Positions 35,614 to 45,202 of a stretch of DNA of 64,000 bases are shown here, piece after piece (within the stretch, counting starts at the first letter, position 1; each line of letters opens with the position of its first letter). The stretch is from positions 53,542 to 117,541 of the forward strand of contig NZ_JAFCKB010000026.1 of assembly GCF_018130615.1 (NCBI RefSeq), read 5' to 3'. Below the pieces are notes generated by a model. The model ran no database searches and was not told the origin of the DNA. It was given only the letters and a program-made list of their open reading frames with translations. A program made the translations under genes and the position numbers. The DNA comes from Bradyrhizobium manausense (lineage in GTDB: Bacteria > Pseudomonadota > Alphaproteobacteria > Rhizobiales > Xanthobacteraceae).

Positions 35614-36732
35614 TCAGGACGATCGGTCCGACGGCAGATCCAGCGCGTGCGCGATCACCTTGCGCATGACGTTGGGCAGCGCCTCATCGGCCAGGGTCGC
35701 GATCGGAACCCAGCGCATGCCCTCGGGCGCGCGGGTGCGGGCTTCGGCCTTCGCGGTGTAGACCACGAGCTCCAACGGGAAATGCGTGAAGACGTGGGTG
35801 ACCACGCCGACCCTGCGCTGCCAACGCGACAACCCCTTCAGCGCCGGCGCCTGCCGTTTTGCGGCCGCATCCTCTTGACCGGCCAGCCAGTCCGAGCCCG
35901 GCACTTCGGTCATGCCGCCGAGCAGACCCTTCTCAGGCCTTGAGCGCACCAGCAGATCGTCGCCGCGCGTGATGACGAAGGCAGCGCCACGCCGCAACGT
36001 TCCACTCTTCTTCGGCGCCTTGCGCGGAAACGTCTCCTGCGTGCCCTGCGCACGCGCCGTGCAATCCTCGTTCAGCGGGCACAGCGAGCAGGCCGGCTTC
36101 TTCGGCGTGCAGATCGAGGCGCCGAGATCCATCAGGGCTTGCGCACTATCGCCGGCGCGGGAATTGGCAAGCAGCGTCGCCGCCAGCTGCTGGATCTGCG
36201 GCTTTGCCTGTGGCAGCTCCTGCTCGACCGCAAACAGGCGCGACACCACGCGCTCGATATTGCCGTCGACAGGCATGGTGTGACGATCGAACGCGATCGC
36301 CGCGATCGCGGCCGCCGTGTACGGCCCGATCCCCGGGAGCGCGCGCAGGCCCACTTCGGTGTCGGGAAAGGCGCCATCATGTTCGCGCGTCACGGCAACG
36401 GCGCAGGCATGCAGGTTGCGCGCACGGGAATAATAGCCGAGCCCCGCCCACATCCGCAGCACGTCATCCTGCGAGGCGGTCCCCAACGCCGTGACATCCG
36501 GCCAGCGCGCAACGAATTTCTCGAAATAAGGCCCGACCGCCTTCACCGTGGTCTGCTGCAGCATGATCTCCGACAGCCAGACGCGGTAGGGATCCGACGT
36601 CTCGCCGGGCCCGGCCCGCCAGGGCAACCTGCGGCGATGGCGGTCGTACCAGGCGAGCAACGCGACCGGACGTGACACGGCCTCCGACGGTCTGGATTGC
36701 GATTTTGCCCTCAGGGCGGATTTGGGGCTCAT
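35614..36732 (-). CDS. mutY: A/G-specific adenine glycosylase
   Basis: MutY removes adenine mispaired with 8-oxoguanine. The 372-residue protein has the catalytic Glu region SEIMLQQTTVKAVGPYFEKF, the helix-hairpin-helix LPGIGPYTAAAIAAIAFD with the following VDGNIERV catalytic Asp, the 4Fe-4S loop CTPKKPACSLCPLNEDC (C-x6-C-x2-C-x5-C), and a C-terminal NUDIX-like recognition domain (FVITRGDDLLVRSRPEKGLLGGM). All key parts are present. It is divergent from dciA with 122 bp between, which hold a GCCCGCG-CTCG-CGCGGGC hairpin. Confidence 0.95.
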   Translation of the reverse strand: MSPKSALRAKSQSRPSEAVSRPVALLAWYDRHRRRLPWRAGPGETSDPYRVWLSEIMLQQTTVKAVGPYFEKFVARWPDVTALGTASQDDVLRMWAGLGYYSRARNLHACAVAVTREHDGAFPDTEVGLRALPGIGPYTAAAIAAIAFDRHTMPVDGNIERVVSRLFAVEQELPQAKPQIQQLAATLLANSRAGDSAQALMDLGASICTPKKPACSLCPLNEDCTARAQGTQETFPRKAPKKSGTLRRGAAFVITRGDDLLVRSRPEKGLLGGMTEVPGSDWLAGQEDAAAKRQAPALKGLSRWQRRVGVVTHVFTHFPLELVVYTAKAEARTRAPEGMRWVPIATLADEALPNVMRKVIAHALDLPSDRSS

Positions 36733-36854
36733 GCTCTCACTGTAGCGGCGTCACACCGATCTCTCCACGTCATGCCCGCGCTCGTCGCGGGCATCCACGC
36801 CTTTCTTCGCTGCAAGGAGCCTGCGGGCGGCGCGGCGGGGTGCTATAAGGCCCC

Positions 36855-37346
36855 ATGTCCAAATTCCCTCCCAAACCCGGCCCCATCAGCGCCAAGCCGC
36901 TCGGGATCCTGCTCAACGACGTCTTTGCCGAGGCCTATGCCAAGCAGGGATTTGCGGCGCGCGAGCTGGTGACGCGTTGGGCACAGATTGCGGGGCCTGA
37001 GATTGCCGCGCATGCCGAGCCGCTGAAGATGCAATGGCCGCGGCCGGTCGAGGGCCAGCCGCAGGAGCCGGCGACGCTGGTGCTGCGGGTCGAGGGCCCG
37101 ATGGCGCTGGAAATCCAGCACTCCGCGGACGTGATCCTGGAGCGGGTCAACCGTTTCTTCGGCTGGAGCGCGGTTGGAAAGCTCGCGTTCCGCCAGGCCC
37201 CGCTGTCCCGCCCCCGGCGCCCTGTGCGGCCCGGCCCGCCGGACCCCAAGGCCGTTGCCAAGGTGGCCGAGGGTCTGGGTGACATCGAAGATGAACAGTT
37301 GAAGACCGCGCTTGCGCGGCTCGGAGCCGCCATCAAGCGAAATTGA
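36855..37346 (+). CDS. DciA/DUF721-family protein
   Basis: A 163-residue DUF721 protein. DciA proteins in many bacteria bind and help load the replicative helicase DnaB. The KH-like domain is at ~15-115: GILLNDVFAEAYAKQGFAARELVTRWAQIAGPEIAAHAEPL, LVLRVEGPMALEIQHSADVILERVNRFFGW; the Pro/Arg-rich remainder ends in a short helix. The neighbours mutY and smc also act in DNA maintenance. It lies upstream of the DsbA-like gene and probably shares its transcript. The helicase-loading role is family inference and has not been shown for this genus as far as I can judge. Confidence 0.85.
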   Translation: MSKFPPKPGPISAKPLGILLNDVFAEAYAKQGFAARELVTRWAQIAGPEIAAHAEPLKMQWPRPVEGQPQEPATLVLRVEGPMALEIQHSADVILERVNRFFGWSAVGKLAFRQAPLSRPRRPVRPGPPDPKAVAKVAEGLGDIEDEQLKTALARLGAAIKRN

Positions 37347-37480
37347 GCCTTATTCCAGCGCTAATCTGGACCCGTCCTTGTCGCTCGCCATTGCCTCAAA
37401 CCACGTTTCAAGCTAGCGACAGGCCGCCCGGGAACCTGCATACGAGCCCGGGCGAGACCACGCCAATTCGGGAGCCGACC

Positions 37481-38137
37481 TTGATCATCACCCGCCGCGC
37501 CTTCACCACGATGCTGTCGCTGACCGGTCTTGCCGCGCTCGCCGGGCTCTCGCCGCTGCGGTTCATCTCCGATGCGATGGCGCAGGCCGCGGGCGATGTC
37601 GCCAAGCCGGTGTCGCTGCCCGACATGGCGCTCGGCCCGAAGGACGCCGCCGTCACCATCACCGAATTCGCTTCAATGACCTGCCCGCACTGCGCGGCCT
37701 TCAACGAGCAGGTGTTCCCGAAGATCAAGTCGGAATACATCGACACCGGCAAGATCCGTTACGTCTTCCGCGAGTTCCCGCTCGACATCAAGGCGGCTGC
37801 CGGCTCGATGCTGTCGCGCTGCATCGCCAAGGACGACGCGCCAAAATACTTCGCCGTCACCGACATGCTGTTCCGCCAGCAGAACGACTGGGTGGTCAAG
37901 AACACCACGGAGACCCTGACGCGGATCGGCAAGCAGGCCGGCCTCACCCAGCAGCAGGTCGAAGCCTGCCTCAAGGATCAGGCGCTGCTCGACAAGATCG
38001 CCGCCGATCAGAAATATGCCAGCGACGTTCTGAAGGTCGATTCCACGCCGACGTTCTTCATCAACGGCGAGAAGATCAAGGGCGAGACCTCGTTCGAGGA
38101 GTTCGCCAAGAAGATCAATCCGCTGCTGAAGAGCTGA
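37481..38137 (+). CDS. DsbA-family thiol:disulfide oxidoreductase with Tat-like signal
   Basis: A 218-residue exported thioredoxin-fold protein. The start is a TTG at 37481 with GGAG 7 bases upstream; it gives a twin-arginine signal (ITRRAFTTMLSLTGLAALAG .. AMA-QA). The longer upstream frame has no signal-peptide logic. The active site is CPHC (Cys68, Cys71) in FASMTCPHCAAFNEQVFPKIK, and the cis-Pro loop is STPTFFING. Members of this Com1/DsbA-like group oxidise or isomerise disulfides in the periplasm. It precedes smc by 216 bp; this neighbourhood is likely positional. Confidence 0.88.
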   Translation: MIITRRAFTTMLSLTGLAALAGLSPLRFISDAMAQAAGDVAKPVSLPDMALGPKDAAVTITEFASMTCPHCAAFNEQVFPKIKSEYIDTGKIRYVFREFPLDIKAAAGSMLSRCIAKDDAPKYFAVTDMLFRQQNDWVVKNTTETLTRIGKQAGLTQQQVEACLKDQALLDKIAADQKYASDVLKVDSTPTFFINGEKIKGETSFEEFAKKINPLLKS

Positions 38138-38353
38138 TTCGCTCGTCAAGATCCTGATTCGCATCTCAAAAGCCGTATCTTTCCCGGCATAAATCCCTTG
38201 GGAAAAGCGGCTTTCGCAGGTTGCCCTCGCGGCGCACCGCGGCCATTGTCCGCCGCATGAGGCGCCCCGCGCGACTCGCCCAGACAGCGACATTGCCTTC
38301 CATGGTATTGTCCGGGCAGGGGGATTCGCGCCTGCCAACAGAGATGCGTGCTA

Positions 38354-41300
38354 ATGAAAATCACCCGCCTGCGCCTTCACGGCTTCAAGTCCTTCGTTGA
38401 GCCCACGGACTTCGTCATCGAGCCCGGCTTGACCGGCGTGGTCGGACCCAACGGTTGCGGCAAGTCGAACCTCGTCGAAGCGCTGCGCTGGGCGATGGGT
38501 GAAACCTCCTACAAGAGCTTGCGCGCCGCCGACATGGATGCGGTGATCTTCGCCGGCTCCGGCAACCGTCCGGCGCGCAACCATGCCGAAGTGACGATGA
38601 CGATCGACAACGCCGATCGCACCGCGCCTGCGGCGATGAACGACAGCCAGCTGCTCGAAATCTCCCGCCGCATCGAGCGCGAGGCCGGCTCGGTCTATCG
38701 CATCAACGGCCGCGACGTGCGCGCCCGCGACGTGCAGATCCTGTTCGCCGACGCCGCCACCGGCGCGCGCTCGCCCGCCCTCGTCCACCAGGGCAAGATC
38801 GGCGAGATCATTCAGGCCAAGCCCGAGCAGCGCCGCCGCGTGCTGGAAGACGCCGCCGGCGTCGCCGGTCTGCACGCCCGTCGCCATGAAGCCGAGCTGC
38901 GCCTGAAGGCGGCTGAGACCAACCTCACCCGCGTCGAGGACGTGATCGGCCAGCTCTCCGGCCAGATGGAAGGCCTGAAGAAGCAGGCCCGCCAGGCCGT
39001 GCGCTATCGCGAGGTCGCCGCCAAGGTCCGCAAGGCCGAGGCCACGCTGTTCCATCTGCGCTGGATCGGCGCCCATGCCGACGTCAACGAATCCGGCCAG
39101 ACTCACGATCTCGCTGTGCGCGAGATGGCCGAGCGCACCCAGCATCAGGCCGAAGCCGCCCGCATCCAGGCGATCCGCGCTGCCGAAATGCCGGCGCTGC
39201 GCGATGCCGAAGCGCGCGCCGCGGCCGGGCTCCAGCGCCTGACCAACGCCCGCGAGCTGCTCGACCGCGAGGAAGAGCGCGCCAAGGAGCGCGTCGCCGA
39301 GCTCGAGCGCCGCCTCGCGCAGTTCGAAGGCGACATTTCCCGTGCTCAACAACAAACCATGGACGCCGACGTCGCGCTGCAGCGGCTCGACACCGAAGAT
39401 GCCGAGCTGAAGGAAGAGATCAAGTCGCGCGTCGAGAAGCGCTCCGGCGTCGACGAGCGCGTCGGCGAAGCCGAGGCCGTGCTGACCGAAACCGAGCAGC
39501 AGTTCGCCGAGCTCACCACCGCGCTCGCCGACTTGACCGCCAAGCGCAATCAGCTTGAAGCCAACGTCCGCACCCACCGCGACAAGCTGGCCCGCCTCGA
39601 CCAGGAGATCGCCAGCGTCGCCGCCGAAGAGCAGAAGCTCGCGGCCGATACCGGCGGTTTCGGTGATCTCGACGAGCTGACCGCAGTGGTCGAGACCGCC
39701 GAGCAGACGCTGGCCGCTTCCGAAGCCGCAGCGCAAGCGAGCGAAGCCGCACACGTTGCCGCCCGCCAGACCCTGGAATCCTCGCGCTCCCCGCTGGTCG
39801 AAGCCGACAAGCGCGTGCAGCGGCTCGACACCGAGGCGCGCACGATCTCCAAGATCGTCAATGGCGAGACCAAGAACCTCTGGCCGCCGATCATCGACGG
39901 CATCACCGTCGACAAGGGCTTTGAAAAGGCGATCGGTGCCGCGCTGGGCGACGATCTCGACGCGCCGATCGATCCGTCGGCGCCGATGCGCTGGACCAAT
40001 GTTGGACACGCCGAAGGCGATCCGGCGCTGCCCGAGGACGTCACCCCGCTCGCCGACCACGTGCAGGCGCCGGCCGAGCTGACCCGCCGCCTGGCGCAGA
40101 TCGGCGTAGTGCCGCGCGAGCGCGGCGCCGAGCTGGTTTCGCAGCTCAAGACCGGCCAGCGGCTGGTCTCGCCGGAAGGCGACGTCTGGCGCTGGGACGG
40201 CTTTGTCGCCGCCGCTCACGCCCCGACAGGCGCTGCACGTCGGCTTGCCGAGCGCGCTCGTCTCGTCGATATCGAAAACGAGCTGGAGCAGGCCCGCATC
40301 GACGCGCAGATCAAACGTTCGGCGCTGGAGAATGCCGAGTCCGAATTGCAGATGGCAGCGAGCACCGAGGGTGCTAGCCGCGAAGCCATGCGTGCCGCGC
40401 AGCGCGAGCTGAATGTCGCGCGCGAGCGCCACGCCGCCGCCGAGCGCGAGATCAGCCGCCACGCCGCGCGCAAGGCGACGCTGTCGGAAGCGCACAGCCG
40501 CCTCGCCGCTGACCGCGCCGAGGCCGAGGCCGCCTACGAATATGCCGAGGCCGGCATCAGCGAGCTGCCGTCGAGCGAGGACACAGAGACCCGTCTCGCC
40601 GCCGTCCGTAGCGACATCGAAGGCCATCGCCGCATCGCAGCCCAGGTCCGCGCCGAGGCGCAGGCGCTGGCGCGCGAGGCCGAGCTGGCCGACCGCCGCG
40701 TGCAGGCAATCCTGGCCGAACGTACCGAGTGGGCGAACCGCAAGGAAAGCGCGGCCTCCCACATCGACACGATCCAGGCCCGTATCGCCGAGCTCACGAT
40801 CGAGCGCAGCGAACTCGAGAACGCGCCTGCCGTCTTCGCCGAGAAGCGCAGCGCGTTGATCACCGAGATTGAATACGCGGAGAACGACCGCCGCATGGCC
40901 GCCGACGCGCTCGCCACCGCGGAAACCGCCATGGCCGAGACCGATCGCGTCGCCAAGCTGACGCTTGAAGCGCTCTCCAGCTCCCGCGAAGCCACCGCCC
41001 GCGCCGAGGAGCGCATGGAAGGCGCGCGGCGCCGGCTCGAGGACATCGAGCGCGAAATCCGCGACATGCTCGAAGTCGAGCCGCAGGCCGTTGCGGGCCT
41101 TGCCGAGATCGAGCCCGGCGCCGAGCTGCCGCCGCTGCACGACATCGAGGAAGATCTCGAAAAGATGCGCCGCGACCGCGAGCGCCTCGGCGCCGTCAAT
41201 TTGCGCGCCGAGGAAGAGCTGCGCGAGGTCGAGACCCAGCATACGGGTCTGGTCACCGAACGCGACGACTTGGTTGAGGCCATCAAGCGGCTGCGCCAGG

Positions 41301-41818
41301 GCATCCAGAGCCTCAACAAGGAAGCGCGCGAGCGCCTCTTGACCTCGTTCGAGGTCGTCAACAACCACTTCAAGCGCCTGTTCGTCGAGCTGTTCGGCGG
41401 CGGCGAAGCCGCGCTGCACCTGATCGAGAGCGACGACCCGCTGGAAGCCGGCCTCGAAATCATCGCCAAGCCGCCGGGCAAGAAGCCGCAGACGCTGTCG
41501 CTGCTTTCGGGCGGTGAGCAGGCGCTGACCGCGATGGCGCTGATTTTCGCGGTGTTCTTGACCAACCCCTCGCCGATCTGCGTGCTGGACGAAGTCGACG
41601 CGCCGCTCGACGACCACAACGTCGAGCGGTACTGCAACCTGCTGCACGAGATGACCGGCTCGACCGACACGCGCTTCATCATCATCACGCACAATCCGAT
41701 CACGATGGCGCGGATGAACCGCTTGTTCGGCGTCACCATGGCCGAGCGTGGCGTCTCGCAACTCGTGTCGGTGAGCTTGGCCGAGGCGGTGGACATCCTC
41801 GACCAGAACGTGGCGTGA
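38354..41818 (+). CDS. smc: Chromosome segregation protein SMC
   Basis: SMC is the condensin ATPase that compacts and segregates the chromosome. The 1154-residue protein has Walker A GPNGCGKS at 31-38, long coiled-coil arms rich in Ala, Glu and Arg, a hinge near residues 510-625 (LWPPIIDGITVDKGFEKAIGAALGD), the ABC signature LLSGGEQALTAMAL near 1050 and Walker B CVLDEVDAPLDD near 1077. Length is standard. ATG 38354 is preferred to GTG 38348, two codons upstream. No scpA or scpB lies in the window. A long antisense open frame across it is a codon-bias shadow. Confidence 0.96.
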   Translation: MKITRLRLHGFKSFVEPTDFVIEPGLTGVVGPNGCGKSNLVEALRWAMGETSYKSLRAADMDAVIFAGSGNRPARNHAEVTMTIDNADRTAPAAMNDSQLLEISRRIEREAGSVYRINGRDVRARDVQILFADAATGARSPALVHQGKIGEIIQAKPEQRRRVLEDAAGVAGLHARRHEAELRLKAAETNLTRVEDVIGQLSGQMEGLKKQARQAVRYREVAAKVRKAEATLFHLRWIGAHADVNESGQTHDLAVREMAERTQHQAEAARIQAIRAAEMPALRDAEARAAAGLQRLTNARELLDREEERAKERVAELERRLAQFEGDISRAQQQTMDADVALQRLDTEDAELKEEIKSRVEKRSGVDERVGEAEAVLTETEQQFAELTTALADLTAKRNQLEANVRTHRDKLARLDQEIASVAAEEQKLAADTGGFGDLDELTAVVETAEQTLAASEAAAQASEAAHVAARQTLESSRSPLVEADKRVQRLDTEARTISKIVNGETKNLWPPIIDGITVDKGFEKAIGAALGDDLDAPIDPSAPMRWTNVGHAEGDPALPEDVTPLADHVQAPAELTRRLAQIGVVPRERGAELVSQLKTGQRLVSPEGDVWRWDGFVAAAHAPTGAARRLAERARLVDIENELEQARIDAQIKRSALENAESELQMAASTEGASREAMRAAQRELNVARERHAAAEREISRHAARKATLSEAHSRLAADRAEAEAAYEYAEAGISELPSSEDTETRLAAVRSDIEGHRRIAAQVRAEAQALAREAELADRRVQAILAERTEWANRKESAASHIDTIQARIAELTIERSELENAPAVFAEKRSALITEIEYAENDRRMAADALATAETAMAETDRVAKLTLEALSSSREATARAEERMEGARRRLEDIEREIRDMLEVEPQAVAGLAEIEPGAELPPLHDIEEDLEKMRRDRERLGAVNLRAEEELREVETQHTGLVTERDDLVEAIKRLRQGIQSLNKEARERLLTSFEVVNNHFKRLFVELFGGGEAALHLIESDDPLEAGLEIIAKPPGKKPQTLSLLSGGEQALTAMALIFAVFLTNPSPICVLDEVDAPLDDHNVERYCNLLHEMTGSTDTRFIIITHNPITMARMNRLFGVTMAERGVSQLVSVSLAEAVDILDQNVA

Positions 41819-41827
41819 TATTTTTGG

Positions 41828-41919
41828 CGTCATTCCGGGGCGCGCGAAGCGAGAACCCGGAATCTCGTTCCACAATCTCTGGATTCCGGGTTCGCGCTTC
41901 GCGCGCCCCGGAATGACGG
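41828..41919. repeat. GTCATTCCGGGGCGCGC palindromic repeat, copy 1
   Basis: Halves GTCATTCCGGGGCGCGCGAA and its complement CGCGCGCCCCGGAATGAC flank a centre ..CAATCTCTGGATTCCGGGTTC.. that is shared with 43630-43727. It is the likely transcript end of smc and precedes the Rsm22-like gene. Confidence 0.85.
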
Positions 41920-41928
41920 TGAGAAAAC

Positions 41929-42906
41929 ATGATCTCACCCAACCTCCCGCCTGAACTGAAAGCAGCGCTCGACGGCAAGCTCCAGGGCTTCTCCCGCACC
42001 GACGCCGCACAGCGATCGCAGAAAATCTCGACCACCTATCGCGCCGGCGGCGGCTCCGGTACGATCAAGTCGGAGGCCGACGCGCTCGCCTATGCGCTCG
42101 CGCGCATGCCGGCGACCTACGCCGCCGTGGCCGCGAGCCTGAATGCGCTGAGCGAGATCGCGCCAACCCTTGCCCCGGAGACGTTGCTCGACGTCGGCGC
42201 AGGTCCCGGCACCGCGAGCTGGGCTGCGGCGGAGGCCTTCCCGTCGCTGCAGGATTTCTCCCTGCTCGACGCCAACGCCACGCTGAGCCGGCTCGCGCTC
42301 GAACTCGCGCGCGACAGCACGCGCCTCGCGGAGTGCCGCTATCTGCCGGGCGATGCCGCCACCAACCTCGCCGAGGCCTCGCCGGCCGATCTCGTCATCG
42401 CCAGCTACGTCATCGGCGAGATCAGTGAGGCCGATCAGCGCAAGCTCGCCGAGGCGATATGGGCCAAGGCGCGCCACGCGCTGGTCGTGATCGAGCCCGG
42501 CACGCCCGCCGGATACGGACGCATCCTCGCGCTGCGCCAGCAGCTGATCGCGGCCGGCGCGTTCGTCGCAGCGCCCTGCCCGCACGAAAAGCCCTGCCCG
42601 CTCACCGCGCCGGACTGGTGCCATTTCTCGCAGCGCCTGCCGCGCTCCCAAGCACACCGTCAGATCAAGGGCGCCGAGGTGCCGTTCGAGGACGAACGCT
42701 TCATTTACGTCGCGTTGACCCGCACGCCGCCTGCAACGCGCGCCGCGCGCGTGCTGGCGCCGCCGGATGTCGGCAAAGCCGAGATCACGGCCAAGCTCTG
42801 CACCGCGCAAAGCGTCGAGCTGGCCAAGATCGCCCGCCGCGACAAGGCCGCCTATGCAAGCGCCCGTCGCTGGCGCTGGGGCGATGCCGTGATTGCCGAA
42901 AGTTAA
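41929..42906 (+). CDS. Rsm22-type methyltransferase-like protein
   Basis: A 325-residue AdoMet-dependent methyltransferase of the Rsm22 family, linked in mitochondria to small ribosomal subunit maturation. The AdoMet motif is TLLDVGAGPGTASWAAAEAF, with a motif II-like DLVIASYVIGEI. The family Cys-rich segment is present: APCPHEKPCPLTAPDWCHFSQRL, followed by RSQAHRQIKGAEVPFEDERFIYVAL. The cysteines may hold an iron-sulfur cluster or zinc. It starts just after a repeat behind smc and seems to be a single gene. Confidence 0.85.
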   Translation: MISPNLPPELKAALDGKLQGFSRTDAAQRSQKISTTYRAGGGSGTIKSEADALAYALARMPATYAAVAASLNALSEIAPTLAPETLLDVGAGPGTASWAAAEAFPSLQDFSLLDANATLSRLALELARDSTRLAECRYLPGDAATNLAEASPADLVIASYVIGEISEADQRKLAEAIWAKARHALVVIEPGTPAGYGRILALRQQLIAAGAFVAAPCPHEKPCPLTAPDWCHFSQRLPRSQAHRQIKGAEVPFEDERFIYVALTRTPPATRAARVLAPPDVGKAEITAKLCTAQSVELAKIARRDKAAYASARRWRWGDAVIAES

Positions 42907-43045
42907 CCCCCGTTCAGGGCTTTTGCCTTGAACTCGGATGGTTCCTGTTCCGACCAAGTCTTACCTTCCTTCTGCGCCGGGGCTCTCGCCCTGCGCCAAT
43001 TTGGTCTAGTCTGCGCCCGCCTTCTTCCCCCTTCAGGAGTTCTCC

Positions 43046-43606
43046 ATGTCGACCGGCTGGATCGTTCTCGGCGTCATCGTCGTCCTCGTGCTGTTCGCCT
43101 TCAGCGCCTACAACCGCCTGGTGGCGCTGGGCCAGCGCGTCGGCCAGGCTTTCGCCGATGTCGACGTGCAGCTCAAGCAGCGTCATGACCTGATCCCGAA
43201 CCTGGTCGAGACCGTGAAGGGCTATGCCTCGCACGAGCGCGGCACGCTCGACGACGTCATCAAGGCACGCAATTCGGCGATGTCGGCGCAGGGTCCGGCA
43301 CAAGTGTCCGCCGCCGAGAACCAGCTCTCCGGCGCGCTTGGCCGGCTGATCGCGCTGTCGGAGGCCTATCCCGACCTCAAGGCCAACGCCAATTTCCAGC
43401 AGCTCGCATCCGAGCTCTCCGACCTCGAGAACAAGATCGCGGCGAGCCGCCGCTTCTTCAACAACGCGGTCCAGGAATACAACACCGGCATCCAGCAGAT
43501 GCCCGCCGCCCTGTTCGCCGGCATGTTCGGCTTCACCAAGAAGGAGTTCTTCGATCTCGGCGCCAGCCGCACCGAGGTCGAGGCCGCGCCTCAGGTGAAG
43601 TTCTGA
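43046..43606 (+). CDS. LemA-family protein
   Basis: A 186-residue membrane-anchored protein. One N-terminal helix (WIVLGVIVVLVLFAFSAYNRLV) leads to the LemA helical bundle with KQRHDLIPNLVETVKGYASHERGTLDDVIKARN, SGALGRLIALSEAYPDLKAN and FNNAVQEYNTGIQQMPAALFAGMFGF. AGGAG lies 6 bases before the ATG. Function in bacteria is unclear; LemA is very often encoded beside an M48 metalloprotease, as here, and the pair may act together in envelope stress. A repeat separates the two genes. Confidence 0.92.
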   Translation: MSTGWIVLGVIVVLVLFAFSAYNRLVALGQRVGQAFADVDVQLKQRHDLIPNLVETVKGYASHERGTLDDVIKARNSAMSAQGPAQVSAAENQLSGALGRLIALSEAYPDLKANANFQQLASELSDLENKIAASRRFFNNAVQEYNTGIQQMPAALFAGMFGFTKKEFFDLGASRTEVEAAPQVKF

Positions 43607-43629
43607 TCTGAGCTTGGGCAACAGATCCT

Positions 43630-43727
43630 GTCATTCCGGGGCGATGCGCAGCATCGAACCCGGAATCCCGTCGAGATCACCAATCTCTGGATTCCGGGTT
43701 CAGGCCTCCGGCCTGCCCCGGAATGAC
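43630..43727. repeat. GTCATTCCGGGGCG palindromic repeat, copy 2
   Basis: Opens GTCATTCCGGGGCGATGCGC, holds AATCTCTGGATTCCGGGTTC in the centre and closes with CTGCCCCGGAATGAC. The centre matches the copy at 41828-41919. It sits between lemA and the M48 gene. Confidence 0.85.
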
Positions 43728-43748
43728 AGTGGTTAAACGGGAGCAGTC

Positions 43749-44996
43749 ATGGCTGCGTATGGTCTCTACACGCACATCGCCTCGAACAAGTTTCGTTCGA
43801 TGCTGCTGCTCGCCGGCCTGTTCGCGCTGGTCTATGTGCTGGTCTATGCCGGCGCGCTGGTCGCCGAGGTCATCATCAACGGCAATGGCACGGTCGTCTA
43901 TTATCTGAGCCGCGCCTTCCACGACCTCATCGTCGCCTTCCCCTTTGCGACCGTTGCCGCGGTCGCCTGGATCATCATCGCCTATTTCTTCCATCAGTCG
44001 ATGATCGACGCGGTGACCGGCGGCCATGACGTCACCCGGCAGGAAGAGCCGCGGCTCTATAATCTGCTGGAAAACCTCTGCATCTCGCGCGGCATCACCA
44101 TGCCGAAGCTGAAGATCATGGACTCACCGGCGCTGAACGCGTTCGCGACCGGCCTCAATCCGCGGCAATATGCCGTGACCGTCACCACGGGTCTTCTGGA
44201 CGCGCTGAACGATCAGGAGATCGAGGCTGTGCTGGGCCACGAGCTCACCCACATCAGGAACGGCGACGTGCAGCTGATGGTGGTCGCCGTCATCATCGCC
44301 GGTGTGGTGGGCTTCTTCGGCGAATTGTTCTTCCGGCTGTTCACAAATTTGAGCTGGAGCTCCGGTGGCGGATCGTGGTCGTCGGGCTCTTCCTCGTCGT
44401 CGCGGTCGTCCTCGTCCTCCAGCGACAACAAGAATTCCGGTGGCGGTGCCGTCGTGGTCATCATCATCGCGGTCGTGCTGATCGTGGTGGCCTGGCTGGT
44501 ATCGCAAGTCGTCAAGCTCGCGCTGTCACGCTCGCGCGAATACCTGGCGGATGCCGGGTCGGTCGAGCTGACCAAAAATCCCGATGCCATGATCTCGGCG
44601 CTGCGCAAGATCGAAGGCCGCGGCGAATTACCGGGCGCGACCTCCGCGGTGATGGAGCTTTGCCTCGACAATCCGCGCGAAGGCTTTGCCGATCTGTTCG
44701 CAACCCACCCTTCCGTGCAGTCCCGCGTCGACGCGCTGGTCAAGTTCGCCGGCGGCCATGATCCCGGTCCGCTGCCGCCGCCCGCCGAGGAGACGGACCA
44801 GCCCGAGACCGACGAGCCCGAGGCACAGGCAGACCAGCAGAAGGCCTCTCCTCCGGTCCCGCATGGCCCGTGGAACGATGCGGGCAACAACCCGCCCGGT
44901 CCGCCGCCCGTGCCCGCACCGAGCTCCGCCGGAACCGCGGCCGGTAATCCGCTGGGTCCGATAGGGAATCCCATCGGACCTTGGGGCCGCCACTAA
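43749..44996 (+). CDS. M48-family membrane metallopeptidase
   Basis: A 415-residue membrane protease of the HtpX/M48 type. Two helices come first (~15-45 and ~60-80), then the zinc motif VLGHELTHIRNGDVQ near residue 163, two further helices split by a Ser/Gly-rich loop of ~30 residues (GGGSWSSGSSSSSRSSSSSS in part), then LSRSREYLADAGSVELTKNP with the third zinc ligand Glu. The last ~75 residues are Pro- and acid-rich and likely disordered. It follows lemA, the usual partner in this gene pair. Substrates are unknown; a role in quality control of membrane proteins is inferred from the family. Confidence 0.92.
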   Translation: MAAYGLYTHIASNKFRSMLLLAGLFALVYVLVYAGALVAEVIINGNGTVVYYLSRAFHDLIVAFPFATVAAVAWIIIAYFFHQSMIDAVTGGHDVTRQEEPRLYNLLENLCISRGITMPKLKIMDSPALNAFATGLNPRQYAVTVTTGLLDALNDQEIEAVLGHELTHIRNGDVQLMVVAVIIAGVVGFFGELFFRLFTNLSWSSGGGSWSSGSSSSSRSSSSSSDNKNSGGGAVVVIIIAVVLIVVAWLVSQVVKLALSRSREYLADAGSVELTKNPDAMISALRKIEGRGELPGATSAVMELCLDNPREGFADLFATHPSVQSRVDALVKFAGGHDPGPLPPPAEETDQPETDEPEAQADQQKASPPVPHGPWNDAGNNPPGPPPVPAPSSAGTAAGNPLGPIGNPIGPWGRH

Positions 44997-45122
44997 GCGT
45001 TCAATCTGTCTCGTCTCGAGGCGGTTTCACAACATTTGGGAAAAACTGCGAGAATTGCCGCTGGCCTGTGCCGGAGATTTGAATTCTCCCTTGTTTCTGC
45101 CATGTTCGCGCCCAACAGCAGA

Positions 45123-45144
45123 CTTGGGACATCCTTGGGACATC
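45123..45144 (+). repeat. Two tandem CTTGGGACATC units upstream of the ATPase pair
   Basis: CTTGGGACATC occurs at 45123-45133 and again at once at 45134-45144. The direct repeat lies ~60 bp before the first ATPase gene and could be a binding site for a regulator that sits twice on one face (11-bp period). Nothing else is seen in the 206-bp gap. Confidence 0.5.
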
Positions 45145-45202
45145 GATTTGGGGCCCGGCCGATTGCGACCTCGCGATCGGGGGCGCGCGTTAGGGGACAG
45201 CA

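Noticed and set aside
38351-42010. 1219-residue open frame on the minus strand across smc
   Set aside because: It is the antisense of smc, with Leu/Ala/Gly/Asp-rich composition caused by GC-rich third positions. No domain, and smc itself has all motifs.
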